This document shows positions 9,533 to 18,164 of a DNA stretch of 64,000 nt, piece after piece. Every line of letters starts with the position of its first letter. Positions within the stretch are counted from its first letter, which is position 1. A program made the position numbers and the translations under genes. A model generated the notes under the pieces. It saw nothing but the letters and a program-made list of their open reading frames with translations. It did not search any database and had not been told where the DNA came from. The stretch is from Echinicola jeungdonensis. Lineage in GTDB: Bacteria; Bacteroidota; Bacteroidia; Cytophagales; Cyclobacteriaceae. The DNA lies in assembly GCF_030409905.1 (NCBI RefSeq), contig NZ_JAUFQT010000001.1:3123001-3187000 (forward strand), written 5' to 3'.

Positions 9533-10438
9533 ATGAAAATCATTGACCCCAAGGATGTTTCAGTTGCTGAATTTCATGGTTTGATGTTAGGTGCCATAGC
9601 CCCTAGGCCAATTGCTTTTGCAAGTACCATGGACCAGGAGGGTTTGGTAAACCTCAGCCCCTTTAGCTTTTTTAATGCTTTTGGATCCAATCCACCCCTT
9701 TTGATTTTTTCTCCTGCAAGAAGAGTTAGAAATAATACAACGAAGCATAGCCTGGAAAATGTAAAAGAAGTACCCGAAGTGGTGATTAATATTGTTAGTT
9801 ATTCCATGGTTCAACAGATGTCTTTGTCCAGCACAGAATATCCAAAAGGGGTTAATGAATTTGTAAAAGCGGGATTTTCTGAAATGCCATCTCAAATAGT
9901 GAAACCGCCCCGGGTAAAGGAATCCCCTGCTGCTTTTGAATGCAGAGTGAGGGATATAATTTCTTTTGGGAAGGAAGGAGGAGCTGCCAATTTGGTGATT
10001 TGTGAAATTCTGTTGGCTCATTTTAAAGATGAGCTATTTGATGATCAGGGAAAAATTGATCCCCATAAATTGGATGCTGTAGCTAGAATGGGAGGAAATT
10101 GGTATTGCCATGCGCAAGGGCAAGCATTGTTTGAAGTGGAAAAGCCTGTAAAAAATATTGGGATCGGAGTGGACCAAATCCCAGAGCCCATACGCTTTAG
10201 CATGGTGTTGACAGGAAATGATTTGGGGAAACTTGGGAATGTGCCCCAATTACCTTTGAAAGAAGATATTGAAGAATTTGGGAATAGGGATGAAATCAGG
10301 GAAATGAAAGTAAGGTTTCAAAATGATAAGGAGGGGTTGGTAATACATTTGCATCAATATGCACAGGAGTTGCTTCATGAGGGGAAAACCATGGATGCCT
10401 GGAAAGCATTATTACAGACTACCCTTGAAATGGGGTAG
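9533..10438 (+). CDS. Flavin reductase family protein (FMN-binding split barrel)
   Basis: 301 residues. The N-terminal 190 residues match the flavin reductase-like/split-barrel fold: APRPIAFASTMDQEGLVNLSPFSFFNAFGSNPPLLIFSPA is the FMN-contact region, followed by a short-chain reductase-like core with FECRVRDIISFG. About 100 C-terminal residues form the extension seen in Bacteroidota homologues. The family reduces FMN with NAD(P)H or binds FMN as a flavoprotein; the partner or substrate is unknown here. Stands alone, divergent from the sensor gene and convergent with ftsE. Confidence 0.85.
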   Translation: MKIIDPKDVSVAEFHGLMLGAIAPRPIAFASTMDQEGLVNLSPFSFFNAFGSNPPLLIFSPARRVRNNTTKHSLENVKEVPEVVINIVSYSMVQQMSLSSTEYPKGVNEFVKAGFSEMPSQIVKPPRVKESPAAFECRVRDIISFGKEGGAANLVICEILLAHFKDELFDDQGKIDPHKLDAVARMGGNWYCHAQGQALFEVEKPVKNIGIGVDQIPEPIRFSMVLTGNDLGKLGNVPQLPLKEDIEEFGNRDEIREMKVRFQNDKEGLVIHLHQYAQELLHEGKTMDAWKALLQTTLEMG

Positions 10439-10635
10439 TCCCCCGCAGTGTATTTGGATATAATATCCAGTTGCCTATTAGAGCCAGGGAAAAAAAGAAT
10501 AAAGAACGCCGTATCATATTTTTGATTTCCTATTTTCCTTCTGGCCTTAAACATTCGGCATTACACAATTAGCCTATCCCTTGGAAAAAGAGAGGGACAA
10601 CCAGTAAAGATTAAGTTTGGAGTTTTGCAGAATTT

Positions 10636-11346
10636 TCATTCCTTTTTGGCTTCCAATATTTCCGTTTCATTGGAATCCAATACTCTTCCTTTTTCACATT
10701 TCAGAATTCTATAGGGATATTTTCTAAGTAATTCATGGTTATGTGTGGCCATTAAAACAGCTGTTCCCTGTTTGTTGATTTCCTGAAAGAGCTTAAAAAT
10801 CCCATCAGCTACTTCCGGATCAAGGTTTCCGGTGGGCTCATCAGCCAATAAAATAGAAGGCTCATTAAGCAATGCCCGGGCAATAACCACCCTTTGCTGC
10901 TCTCCTCCGGAAAGTTGATGGGGCATTTTGGTAGCTGCTCCCCCTAAACCAACCCGCATTAGCACTTCCACCATTCGGGTTTTCATTTTGGACCTGTCTT
11001 TCCAGCCTGTGGCTTTCATCACAAAATATAGATTTTCAGCTACTGTTCGGTCCGTAAATAGTTGAAAATCCTGAAAGACAATCCCCAATTTTCTTCTTAA
11101 ATAGGGGACTTCCTTAGATTTAATTTCATTAAGGTTATAATTCACCACGGAACCCTGTCCCATTTTAAGGGGTAAATCTGCGTAAAGAGTTTTCAGCAAA
11201 GAGCTTTTACCACTTCCTGTCCGCCCAATAAGAAAAACAAATTCATCCTTGTCAATTTGAAAAGTAACATCTTGAAGGATGGCCGTTATCCCCTGGAAAA
11301 TACAGGCTTTATTTAGGCGGACAACAGGTTCATTGGAAAATTGCAT
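10636..11346 (-). CDS. ftsE: FtsE-type ABC transporter ATP-binding protein
   Basis: 236 residues, a single ABC ATPase domain: Walker [10 protein letters not shown], signature LSGGEQQRV, Walker [10 protein letters not shown]-loop ATHNHEL. Sequence style and size match FtsE, which with FtsX regulates peptidoglycan hydrolases at the division site. No ftsX is adjacent in this window, so FtsE is assigned on sequence, and another export ATPase (LolD/MacB class) is a weaker alternative. It starts 6 nt after a 67-residue ORF on the same strand and is probably translated with it. Confidence 0.8.
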   Translation of the reverse strand: MQFSNEPVVRLNKACIFQGITAILQDVTFQIDKDEFVFLIGRTGSGKSSLLKTLYADLPLKMGQGSVVNYNLNEIKSKEVPYLRRKLGIVFQDFQLFTDRTVAENLYFVMKATGWKDRSKMKTRMVEVLMRVGLGGAATKMPHQLSGGEQQRVVIARALLNEPSILLADEPTGNLDPEVADGIFKLFQEINKQGTAVLMATHNHELLRKYPYRILKCEKGRVLDSNETEILEAKKE

Positions 11347-11352
11347 ATTCGA

Positions 11353-11556
11353 TTAAAGTTCAAGCTTTTGTAATTTGCCAAATGGCAGTGATTTAATCAG
11401 GTCTTCCATGGCTTCTTCCTTGCCTTCAAGGCCAAATTTTTCCAGGTTTTTAAGCGGCCTGTCAGCACGGAAATAAGCCACCAGGACAAAATTCTCATCC
11501 CGGATTTGGATATAATCTGGGATTTTAGCCTTGCCTTTTACCTTGATGATGTACAT
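11353..11556 (-). CDS. Small conserved-type hypothetical protein upstream of ftsE
   Basis: 67 residues, charged and soluble, with alternating beta-prone segments (MYIIKVKGKAKIPDYIQI, NFVLVAYFRAD) and a helical C-terminus. I do not recognise a family. The stop lies 6 nt before the ftsE start, so the two genes are almost certainly one transcript, and a role connected with FtsE is plausible. Alternatively it is an unrelated small protein that shares a promoter. Confidence 0.7.
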   Translation of the reverse strand: MYIIKVKGKAKIPDYIQIRDENFVLVAYFRADRPLKNLEKFGLEGKEEAMEDLIKSLPFGKLQKLEL

Positions 11557-11755
11557 ATAATTGGAGCAATGTGAATGCGAAATTTAAAAGATAAGGAAAT
11601 GGGAAAAAAGTTTTCTATAAAATAAAACTATTGAGATTTTAGATGGTAGCAATAAGTTATTATTTCGAAATGAAAAAAATAGTAATAACTGATCTCAGAA
11701 TTGGGGAATTGAATTCCACTTTTTTCTAAAGTTCCAGAATGCCTTCCTTAATTAA

Positions 11756-11802
11756 CTAAAAAAATCCACTGACCAATATTCCTAAGGATTAAGTCAGTGG
11801 AT
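11756..11802 (-). terminator. Rho-independent terminator of the aldolase gene
   Basis: ATCCACTGAC and GTCAGTGGAT form a 10-bp stem just after the stop of the aldolase gene. On the minus strand the stem is followed by a run of seven T. Confidence 0.85.
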
Positions 11803-11824
11803 CAAAATGCAAGTTAAATTACAA

Positions 11825-12484
11825 TTATTTTGCTGCTGCACTTGCATGGTCAGCCAAGAATTTAGCCAATCCTGCATCAGTCAATGGGTGATTTAACAAG
11901 CCGGTAATTACTTTTAGAGGACAGGTTACCACATCAGCACCCATTTCGGCACATTTAACCAAGTGCATGGTGTGTCTCAAAGAGGCAGCCAGGACCTGGG
12001 TGTCAAATCCGTAAGTTTGGTAAATATGAACGATTTGTTCAATCAGGTCCAATCCATCAAAGGAGATGTCGTCTAATCTTCCAATGAATGGAGAAAGATA
12101 GGTCGCACCTGCTTTTGCTGCCAAAATAGCTTGGCCTGCAGAAAATACCAGAGTACAGTTGGTACGGATACCTTCACTGCTCAGGTATTTGATTGCTTTC
12201 ACACCCTCCTTGATCATAGGAACTTTGACCACAATTTTATCATCTATTTTGGCAAGTTCTTTACCTTCTTTGATCATTTCATCAAAGTTGGTAGAAATCA
12301 CTTCGGCACTTACTTTGTCATCCACAATGTCGCAAATGGTCTTGTAATGCGCCCTTATATTATCCTCACCAGTGATCCCTTCTTTTGCCATTAGGGAAGG
12401 ATTGGTGGTTACTCCATCCAATACGCCTAAATCATGGGCTTCCTTGATTTCATCAAGATTGGCTGTGTCAATAAAGAATTTCAT
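11825..12484 (-). CDS. fsa: Fructose-6-phosphate aldolase / TalC-type transaldolase
   Basis: 219 residues, the standard length of the small transaldolase group (FSA/TalC). Motifs: [12 protein letters not shown] at the start, [14 protein letters not shown], the Schiff-base lysine Lys87 in VVKVPMI, and FIGRLDD. It may cleave fructose-6-phosphate to dihydroxyacetone and glyceraldehyde-3-phosphate or act as a transaldolase in the pentose phosphate pathway; sequence alone does not separate these. Monocistronic, with its own terminator. A weak minus-strand promoter-like TACCTTTA lies at 12521-12528. Confidence 0.92.
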   Translation of the reverse strand: MKFFIDTANLDEIKEAHDLGVLDGVTTNPSLMAKEGITGEDNIRAHYKTICDIVDDKVSAEVISTNFDEMIKEGKELAKIDDKIVVKVPMIKEGVKAIKYLSSEGIRTNCTLVFSAGQAILAAKAGATYLSPFIGRLDDISFDGLDLIEQIVHIYQTYGFDTQVLAASLRHTMHLVKCAEMGADVVTCPLKVITGLLNHPLTDAGLAKFLADHASAAAK

Positions 12485-12596
12485 CGTAAAACGGTTTTTG
12501 GTTTGTTAGAATCTTGTTCGTAAAGGTAGTTGATTATTTTTATAATCAGGTAATAAAATAAATGTAATTTTGACAATTAATGAAAAAGTAAAAAAA

Positions 12597-12680
12597 GAAG
12601 CGGCATCGCACCGCTACAACCACTTACCCTTGCTTCCTTCCGGACCTGGGGGATTCAGCGGGAGCTGGTCGTGCCGCTCG
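12597..12680 (-). ncRNA. ffs: Signal recognition particle RNA (small bacterial type)
   Basis: The minus strand carries the universally conserved SRP domain IV core GGTCCGGAAGGAAGCA, with GAGCGGCA at the 5' end pairing to TGCCGCTTC at the 3' end to close one long hairpin of about 84 nt. The RNA binds Ffh and FtsY for co-translational protein targeting. A near-perfect Bacteroidota promoter sits immediately upstream (12685-12715). Confidence 0.93.
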
Positions 12681-12684
12681 GATA

Positions 12685-12715
12685 CAAAGGTAAGCTAAAA
12701 ACTTTCCTTTCCAAA
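12685..12715 (-). promoter_or_regulatory. Primary sigma promoter of SRP RNA
   Basis: On the minus strand TTTG (12712-12715), a 19-nt spacer and TACCTTTG (12685-12692) match the Bacteroidota consensus. The last G lies 5 nt before the predicted RNA 5' end. Confidence 0.8.
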
Positions 12716-12824
12716 AGCCCATTACAAAATAAATGAGTTGAATTTATAACCTGTTAGGAGTCAGGATGAAAAAATGGCAATGTTTTTGTATATTTTCTTA
12801 AGTTGATTAAAAACAACCTTTATT

Positions 12825-13109
12825 ATGAAAAATCTACTGTTAATATTAAGTGTTACCTTGGTTTTGGGGAGTTGTGCGGTTTTCCAATCCAAACCTAAAT
12901 ATGAAATTGGAATGGAGGAAAGGGCCTTTCTTCGTCAAAATAAAAATGCAGTGATCAGTAGTCTTGAGGGAAATTTAAAGACTTACCGGGTTGTCAGGGA
13001 TGACCGGTTTTACCTATTGGCAACCTTTGAGGATGAGGAATTGATCAAATTGGAGGAAAAAGAATTGCCCCATCATTGGCATCAAGGGGAAGAGGATAAT
13101 GATCAATAA
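12825..13109 (+). CDS. Small hypothetical lipoprotein
   Basis: 94 residues. Signal peptide with lipobox VLGSC (Cys17), then a short charged domain with KYEIGMEERAFLRQNKNAV and a strand-rich middle (TYRVVRDDRFYLLATFEDEELI), ending in an acidic tail. Family not recognised; likely anchored to a membrane on the periplasmic face. Convergent with the next small gene, 12 nt away. Confidence 0.7.
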   Translation: MKNLLLILSVTLVLGSCAVFQSKPKYEIGMEERAFLRQNKNAVISSLEGNLKTYRVVRDDRFYLLATFEDEELIKLEEKELPHHWHQGEEDNDQ

Positions 13110-13116
13110 TTCTGAT

Positions 13117-13137
13117 AGGGGTTATTTTACCCCTTTT
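13117..13137. terminator. Short hairpin between convergent small genes
   Basis: AGGGGT and ACCCCT pair around TATTTT, followed by TTTT on plus. It overlaps the stop codon of the minus-strand gene and could terminate the lipoprotein transcript. Confidence 0.5.
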
Positions 13138-13352
13138 AGGAATAAGTTGAACTCCAATGGACTGCAGGGTTCAAATTCATCAACCTTAAGATCATCATAG
13201 ATTTCTTCATCATAATCCATAATCGTTTTTTCGATTTTCCCTGATGGATGTATGATTAATTCGATGCCAGAATAATCTTCAGGGTTGACCTGAACGAGCA
13301 CCTGATAATCATCAAAGGTTCTTTTATAGTATTTTGAAATGCCTTTCTTCAT
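13122..13352 (-). CDS. Small acidic hypothetical protein
   Basis: 76 residues, soluble: a basic start (MKKGISKYYKRTF), a beta-prone core (YQVLVQVNPEDYSGIELIIHPSGKIEKTIMD is split over two strands by eye) and an acidic C-terminal half (EEIYDDLKVDEFEP). No family recognised. A TATCTTTG promoter element at 13373-13380 on minus sits 20 nt upstream, supporting that it is expressed. Confidence 0.6.
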   Translation of the reverse strand: MKKGISKYYKRTFDDYQVLVQVNPEDYSGIELIIHPSGKIEKTIMDYDEEIYDDLKVDEFEPCSPLEFNLFLKGVK

Positions 13353-13372
13353 ATCTAAAACTTTTAAGAAAA

Positions 13373-13380
13373 CAAAGATA
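13373..13380 (-). promoter_or_regulatory. Promoter -7 element for the 76-residue gene
   Basis: TATCTTTG on minus, about 20 nt upstream of the start codon. No clear -33 TTTG was seen. Confidence 0.45.
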
Positions 13381-13553
13381 TAGCAATTTTAACGACTGTC
13401 CAGACTCTTTTTCATTTCTTATCTTACACTCCTAAAAAATACAAACTACTGGTGTTTAATATATTCAGTTGATAATGAGCGGGTTTTTATAAGGAGGAAA
13501 TGAAATGATCAGGATAATTGATATTAAAAGTATTATTTTTTGCAATTAATTAT

Positions 13554-13583
13554 TTTGTAAAATAAAATGGCTTTTTAACTTTG
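13554..13583 (+). promoter_or_regulatory. Promoter of the trp operon
   Basis: TTTG (13554-13557), 18-nt spacer and TAACTTTG (13576-13583), a consensus Bacteroidota promoter. Transcription would start near 13588, about 10 nt before the leader peptide ATG. Confidence 0.8.
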
Positions 13584-13597
13584 CGGGAAATCAAGTT

Positions 13598-13675
13598 ATG
13601 GAAAAGGTAAATACTCAATATTGGTGGTGGCAAAGTGAACTTCTTCAGCGGGAAGATAAGCTAGCTATTGCCTAA
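13598..13675 (+). CDS. trpL: trp operon leader peptide (three consecutive Trp codons)
   Basis: A 25-codon ORF starting ATG at 13598 and ending TAA at 13673-13675. Residues 8-11 are Tyr-Trp-Trp-Trp, the three TGG codons spanning 13622-13630. It begins about 10 nt after the inferred transcription start, is followed 25 nt later by an intrinsic terminator, and precedes trpE. This is the architecture of ribosome-mediated attenuation: scarce tryptophanyl-tRNA stalls the ribosome at the TGG run and prevents terminator formation. No Shine-Dalgarno sequence is visible, which is normal in this phylum. Function is inferred from the arrangement. Confidence 0.85.
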   Translation: MEKVNTQYWWWQSELLQREDKLAIA

Positions 13676-13700
13676 AATTGAGACCAAAATATATTAAATA

Positions 13701-13737
13701 AAAGGCTTGCTGGATTTTCCCGGTAAGCCTTTTTTAT
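13701..13737 (+). terminator. trp attenuator terminator hairpin
   Basis: AGGCTTGCTGG pairs with CCCGGTAAGCCT around an AT-rich loop, followed by a T-run ending before 13740. It lies between the leader peptide and trpE (ATG 13758). A competing pairing of TAGC...GCCT (13662-13673) with AGGC...GCTG (13703-13712) could act as antiterminator. Confidence 0.85.
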
Positions 13738-13757
13738 TTCCAATTTCACCTTAAATC

Positions 13758-15173
13758 ATGGACACAGTGCAAAATTTTAAAATTAAAACCAGGTATAAAA
13801 AGCTTTTGGCTGATACCATTACACCGGTGAGTATCTACCTTCAGATTAGGGACAAATTTAAGAATCCCATTTTGTTGGAAAGTTCTGATTACCACGGGCA
13901 GGATAATAGCTTTTCCTATATTTGTTTTAATCCTTTGGCCACTTTTTCTTTTAATTCTGGCAAGATAAAGGAGAACCTGCCCCTTGACCAGTCACAATCC
14001 TACACGCTTTCTCCAAATGACAAGTTAGTTGATGCTTTAAGGGGATTTTCAGGCCGATTCAAAGAGGAGAAAAATGATTTTAAGTTTATTACCAATGGTC
14101 TTTTCGGTTACATGCAATATGATGCAGTGGCCTATTTTGAGGATATCAAATTGGAAAACACCAAGGAATCTGATGTTCCCCAGGTGCTGTATTCTGTATA
14201 TAAAAATGTAATAGTGGTGGACCATTTCAAAAATGAACTTTACATTTTTGAGCACCATGTGGATGGTCAGGAAGAGGGGAGCAGTATTGATCAAATTGAA
14301 ACCCTCCTAAACAATAAAAATATCCCTAGTTACCAATTCAAATTGGTAGGAGAGGAAACTTCCAATTATACGGATAATGAGTTTTTGGATATTATTCGCC
14401 AAGGAAGGGAACATTGCTTTAGAGGGGATGTTTTCCAAATTGTGCTTTCCCGCTGTTATACCACTGGATTTAAAGGGGATGAATTCAATGTTTATAGGGC
14501 ATTGCGTTCAGTCAATCCTTCGCCTTATTTGTTTTATTTTGACTATGGGTCTTACAAGGTGTTTGGAAGCTCCCCTGAAGCACAAATTGTTGTGAAAAAC
14601 AAAAAGGCCACCATATATCCCATAGCTGGGACCTTTAAAAGAACTGGAAATGATCAAGCGGATGCAGATCTCGCCCGGAAATTATATGATGACCCCAAGG
14701 AAAATTCAGAGCATGTAATGTTGGTGGATTTGGCCAGAAATGATCTGAGCCGATCATCAGAAAAGGTAGAAGTAGAAGTGTTTAAGGAAATCCAGTATTA
14801 TTCCCACGTCATCCACCTGGTGTCCAAGGTGACAGGAATATTACCGGAATCTGCCAACCCATTACAATTGGTGGCTGACACCTTCCCTGCAGGAACGCTT
14901 TCCGGTGCACCCAAATACAGTGCCATGGAGATTATTGATAAACTGGAAAATACTAGCAGAAAGTTCTATGGAGGAGCCATTGGATTCTTGGGATTTGACG
15001 GGGATTTCAACCATGCCATATTGATCCGTTCTTTTGTGTCTGAAAATAACCATCTCAGGCTTCAAGCTGGAGCAGGGGTGGTAGCCAAGTCCTCCATCGA
15101 AAGCGAACTCCAGGAAGTCACCAATAAACTTGAAGCCCTCAGGGTAGCCCTCAAGGCCGCGGAGAACGTTTAA
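13758..15173 (+). CDS. trpE: Anthranilate synthase component I
   Basis: 471 residues. Converts chorismate plus ammonia to anthranilate with TrpG. The LLESS motif at residues 39-43 is the tryptophan feedback-inhibition site. The chorismate-binding domain shows FGSSPEAQIV, YPIAGTFKRTG, DPKENSEHVMLVDLARNDL and FPAGTLSGAPK. It is the first enzyme gene after the attenuator, so it is controlled both by attenuation and probably by end-product inhibition. Unusually, 484 nt without a gene separate it from trpG. Confidence 0.97.
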   Translation: MDTVQNFKIKTRYKKLLADTITPVSIYLQIRDKFKNPILLESSDYHGQDNSFSYICFNPLATFSFNSGKIKENLPLDQSQSYTLSPNDKLVDALRGFSGRFKEEKNDFKFITNGLFGYMQYDAVAYFEDIKLENTKESDVPQVLYSVYKNVIVVDHFKNELYIFEHHVDGQEEGSSIDQIETLLNNKNIPSYQFKLVGEETSNYTDNEFLDIIRQGREHCFRGDVFQIVLSRCYTTGFKGDEFNVYRALRSVNPSPYLFYFDYGSYKVFGSSPEAQIVVKNKKATIYPIAGTFKRTGNDQADADLARKLYDDPKENSEHVMLVDLARNDLSRSSEKVEVEVFKEIQYYSHVIHLVSKVTGILPESANPLQLVADTFPAGTLSGAPKYSAMEIIDKLENTSRKFYGGAIGFLGFDGDFNHAILIRSFVSENNHLRLQAGAGVVAKSSIESELQEVTNKLEALRVALKAAENV

Positions 15174-15657
15174 GGAGTTTTGAAAGGGGGTATATTGAAA
15201 GTGTTGGCAAAATTTACTGTTTTGAGGATTTAAGGTTTTAGCAAGAAACAACTGGTTTTGGGTTGAAATTATATGATTTGTCCAATTTTTACCCTTTAGG
15301 TAGAAATTAAAGAACAAGGGATCAGTTAATAAGGGGAGCAGTTTTAGTTTCCAATAATATTCTAGAAGAGATTGAGTATAACAGTAACAAATATTTTAGG
15401 AAATTCTTCCTATATGCAAGGCTCTGCAGGATATGTACGAAGCCAATTTGCTTAATTTGAAAGGAATGGTGGGTATAATATCCAGAAAATAAAATTCTCA
15501 AAGGTGAATTGCCTTACTATCAGAAAGATTTAAAGCTTTATCAATTACCTGGATAAACTTGAAAATAAAAATAATTGGAGGGGATAATGGGAAAAAGGAA
15601 GTTTTATAACATTAAAACATTTCAACATTTGAACCTTTAAACATCCAAAGGAAAAAA
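15174..15657 (+). other. Long non-coding gap inside the trp operon
   Basis: 484 nt between trpE and trpG. I see no credible gene, terminator or consensus promoter; only short, stop-rich reading frames. The last 50 nt carry an 8-bp tandem repeat, annotated separately. Confidence 0.6.
15609..15648 (+). repeat. Five degenerate 8-bp tandem units before trpG
   Basis: Successive units read ACATTAAA, ACATTTCA, ACATTTGA, ACCTTTAA and ACATCCAA, ending 9 nt before the trpG ATG. The A-rich, unstructured tract could favour ribosome entry; origin unknown. Confidence 0.6.
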
Positions 15658-16224
15658 ATGAAAATATTAGTTCTAGATAATTACGATTCTTTTACATACA
15701 ACCTGGTTTACTTGATCAGGGACCTGGGGTATGGAGATCAAATGGACGTTTTCCGAAATGATAAAATTTCGGTGGAGGCTGTGGCTGAATATGATAAAAT
15801 TTTGCTTTCTCCAGGGCCGGGAGTTCCTGCAGAAGCTGGGATCATGCCAGACCTAATCAAAAAATACGCCAAAGAAAAAGATATTTTGGGGGTTTGTTTG
15901 GGACATCAGGCCATAGGAGAGGCTTTCGGGAGTGGTCTGAATAACCTTACAGAAGTTGTTCATGGGGTTGCGTCTGAGGTTAAAGTTCAGGATGACTTAT
16001 TATTTGAAGGTGTTCCCAAAAAATTCAAAATTGGCCGTTATCATAGTTGGGTAATAGATGAAAGTACACTTTCTAAGGAGTTGGTGATTACTGGAAAAAC
16101 ACCGGATGGTCAAATAATGGCCGTTAGACATGAATCCTTTAAAGTGAGAGGGGTTCAGTTTCACCCAGAAAGTATCCTGACTGAGCATGGGAAACAAATT
16201 ATGTCAAATTGGATAAAGGGCTAA
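15658..16224 (+). CDS. trpG: Anthranilate synthase component II (glutamine amidotransferase)
   Basis: 188 residues, a stand-alone class I amidotransferase. DNYDSFTYNLVY and LSPGPGVP are the TrpG signatures; the nucleophile is Cys80 in GVCLGHQ, with the His-Glu pair in VQFHPES. It supplies ammonia from glutamine to TrpE. PabA-like dual use with a p-aminobenzoate synthase is possible, because no other copy can be assessed from this window. Confidence 0.95.
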   Translation: MKILVLDNYDSFTYNLVYLIRDLGYGDQMDVFRNDKISVEAVAEYDKILLSPGPGVPAEAGIMPDLIKKYAKEKDILGVCLGHQAIGEAFGSGLNNLTEVVHGVASEVKVQDDLLFEGVPKKFKIGRYHSWVIDESTLSKELVITGKTPDGQIMAVRHESFKVRGVQFHPESILTEHGKQIMSNWIKG

Positions 16225-16324
16225 ACCCTTTTATATTGTAGGGGATTTCAACCAAAAATTCAGGAAAAACACCTGATTTCAAATAATCACAGGGATCGAG
16301 GATTCCAGCCAAAAGGAAAATATC

Positions 16325-17335
16325 ATGAAAGATATATTAAATCATCTTATCGAACACCGGACCTTGAGCAAGTCACAAGCCAAGGAGGTACTCAAAAAAA
16401 TTGCCACCAACCAATACAACCAAAGTCAAATTGCTGCTTTTATGACTGTCTATATGATGAGGTGCATTACTGTGGAGGAGTTGGCGGGCTTTAGAGAGGC
16501 CATGTTAGAATTATGCATACCGGTAGAAATCGCCGAATATGATGCTATTGATCTTTGTGGAACCGGAGGAGATGGTAAAGATACTTTCAATATTTCGACA
16601 CTATCTTCCTTTATTGTAGCAGGAGCAGGCCAAAACGTAGCCAAACATGGTAATAATGGGGTTTCATCTATTTGTGGGTCTTCTAATTTGTTAGCGCATT
16701 TTGGGTACCAGTTTTCCAATGACATGGATGAGATAAAGCGGGGATTGGATGAGGCTGGCATCTGTTTTTTGCATGCACCTTTGTTCCATCCAGCCATGAA
16801 AAATGTGGGGCCAATCCGGAAGGAATTGGGGGTAAAAACTTTTTTTAATATGTTAGGGCCCATGGTAAACCCCAGTTTCCCCAAAAAGCAATTGGTGGGG
16901 GTGTTTAGTTTGGAATTGGCCAGATTGTACAGTTACCTTTACCAGAATAACAATGTGAAATTCAGTATCTTGCACTCCCTTGATGGGTATGATGAAATAT
17001 CTCTTACAGGAGAATTCAAATTGATTTCCAATCAAGGGGAAAGGTTGGTATCTCCAGAATCTATTGGACTTAAAGAGGTAAAACCTGATGCCATCCAAGG
17101 AGGTGCTACTATTGAAGAGTCGGCTAAAGTTTTCCAGAATATCCTCAAAGGAAAAGGTACAGAGGCCCAGAATTCAGTAGTTATTGCTAATTCTGCTGCG
17201 GCACTATATACAGCCAATCAAAAATTAAGTTTCCCAGAGGCCATTGACAAGGCAGAAGAGTCCCTAAAAAGTGGTAAAGCACTGAAAGTATTTAATAAGC
17301 TTGTCAATCCCAAAACATCAATTTCGATAGCATAA
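16325..17335 (+). CDS. trpD: Anthranilate phosphoribosyltransferase
   Basis: 336 residues. Transfers phosphoribose from PRPP to anthranilate. Diagnostic motifs: LCGTGGDGKDTFNIST (PRPP and magnesium binding), KHGNNGVSS, and GPMVNP. Stand-alone, not fused to TrpG. Follows trpG by 100 nt and precedes trpC by 9 nt. Confidence 0.97.
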   Translation: MKDILNHLIEHRTLSKSQAKEVLKKIATNQYNQSQIAAFMTVYMMRCITVEELAGFREAMLELCIPVEIAEYDAIDLCGTGGDGKDTFNISTLSSFIVAGAGQNVAKHGNNGVSSICGSSNLLAHFGYQFSNDMDEIKRGLDEAGICFLHAPLFHPAMKNVGPIRKELGVKTFFNMLGPMVNPSFPKKQLVGVFSLELARLYSYLYQNNNVKFSILHSLDGYDEISLTGEFKLISNQGERLVSPESIGLKEVKPDAIQGGATIEESAKVFQNILKGKGTEAQNSVVIANSAAALYTANQKLSFPEAIDKAEESLKSGKALKVFNKLVNPKTSISIA

Positions 17336-17344
17336 TATTGAGTC

Positions 17345-18163
17345 ATGAATATATTAGACAAAATCATTGCCCATAAAAAAGAGGAAGTAGCTGAGAGGAA
17401 ATCCCTAGTACCTGTGAAGTTACTTGAAAAGAGTATTTTCTATGAAAACAGGGTGGTGTCCATGAAAAAGTATGTGACCCGGCCTGATAAGACAGGGATC
17501 ATTGCGGAATTTAAAAGAAAATCTCCTTCCAAAGGATTAATCAATGGAACAGCTTCTGTTGAAAAAACCAGCATTGGTTATATGCAAGCAGGAGCTTCTG
17601 CATTGTCGATTTTGACAGACAAGGAATTTTTCGGTGGATCCAATGATGATTTGACTACTGCCAGAAAATTTAATTTTTGTCCCATCCTGAGAAAGGATTT
17701 TGTGATTGATGAATATCAGATCATTGAAGCCAAATCCATCGGTGCAGATTGTATTCTATTGATTGCTGCGGCCTTGGACCCAAATAGGTTGGAAGAACTT
17801 GCCAAATTTGCGCATACTTTAGGCTTGGAAGTGCTGATGGAAGTTCATGATGAAGAAGAATTGGAACGATCTCTTAACTCCCATTTGGATTTGGTAGGAG
17901 TAAATAATAGGAGTTTAAAATCTTTTGAAGTTTCATTAGAGACTTCTTTGGATTTGGTGAATAAGATCCCTTCAGAATTTGTTAAAATTTCAGAAAGTGG
18001 CATTTCAGATCCCCAGACTTTAGTGGATTTGAAAAGGTCAGGTTTTGATGGATTCTTGATTGGAGAAAATTTCATGAAGTCCATCCGACCACACCAGGCG
18101 GCTTATAATTTTATGAGCAAATACAAGGAGTTAAGCCCTGATTTTGAAAACCTCAACCAATAA
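17345..18163 (+). CDS. trpC: Indole-3-glycerol phosphate synthase
   Basis: 272 residues, a monofunctional TIM barrel. Motifs: IIAEFKRKSPSKG (catalytic Lys and substrate phosphate region), ILRKDFVIDEYQI, VGVNNRSLKSFEV and SESGIS. It closes the indole ring from CdRP. The stop is directly followed by the trpF ATG, so the two are translationally linked. Confidence 0.97.
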   Translation: MNILDKIIAHKKEEVAERKSLVPVKLLEKSIFYENRVVSMKKYVTRPDKTGIIAEFKRKSPSKGLINGTASVEKTSIGYMQAGASALSILTDKEFFGGSNDDLTTARKFNFCPILRKDFVIDEYQIIEAKSIGADCILLIAAALDPNRLEELAKFAHTLGLEVLMEVHDEEELERSLNSHLDLVGVNNRSLKSFEVSLETSLDLVNKIPSEFVKISESGISDPQTLVDLKRSGFDGFLIGENFMKSIRPHQAAYNFMSKYKELSPDFENLNQ

Positions 18164-18164
18164 T

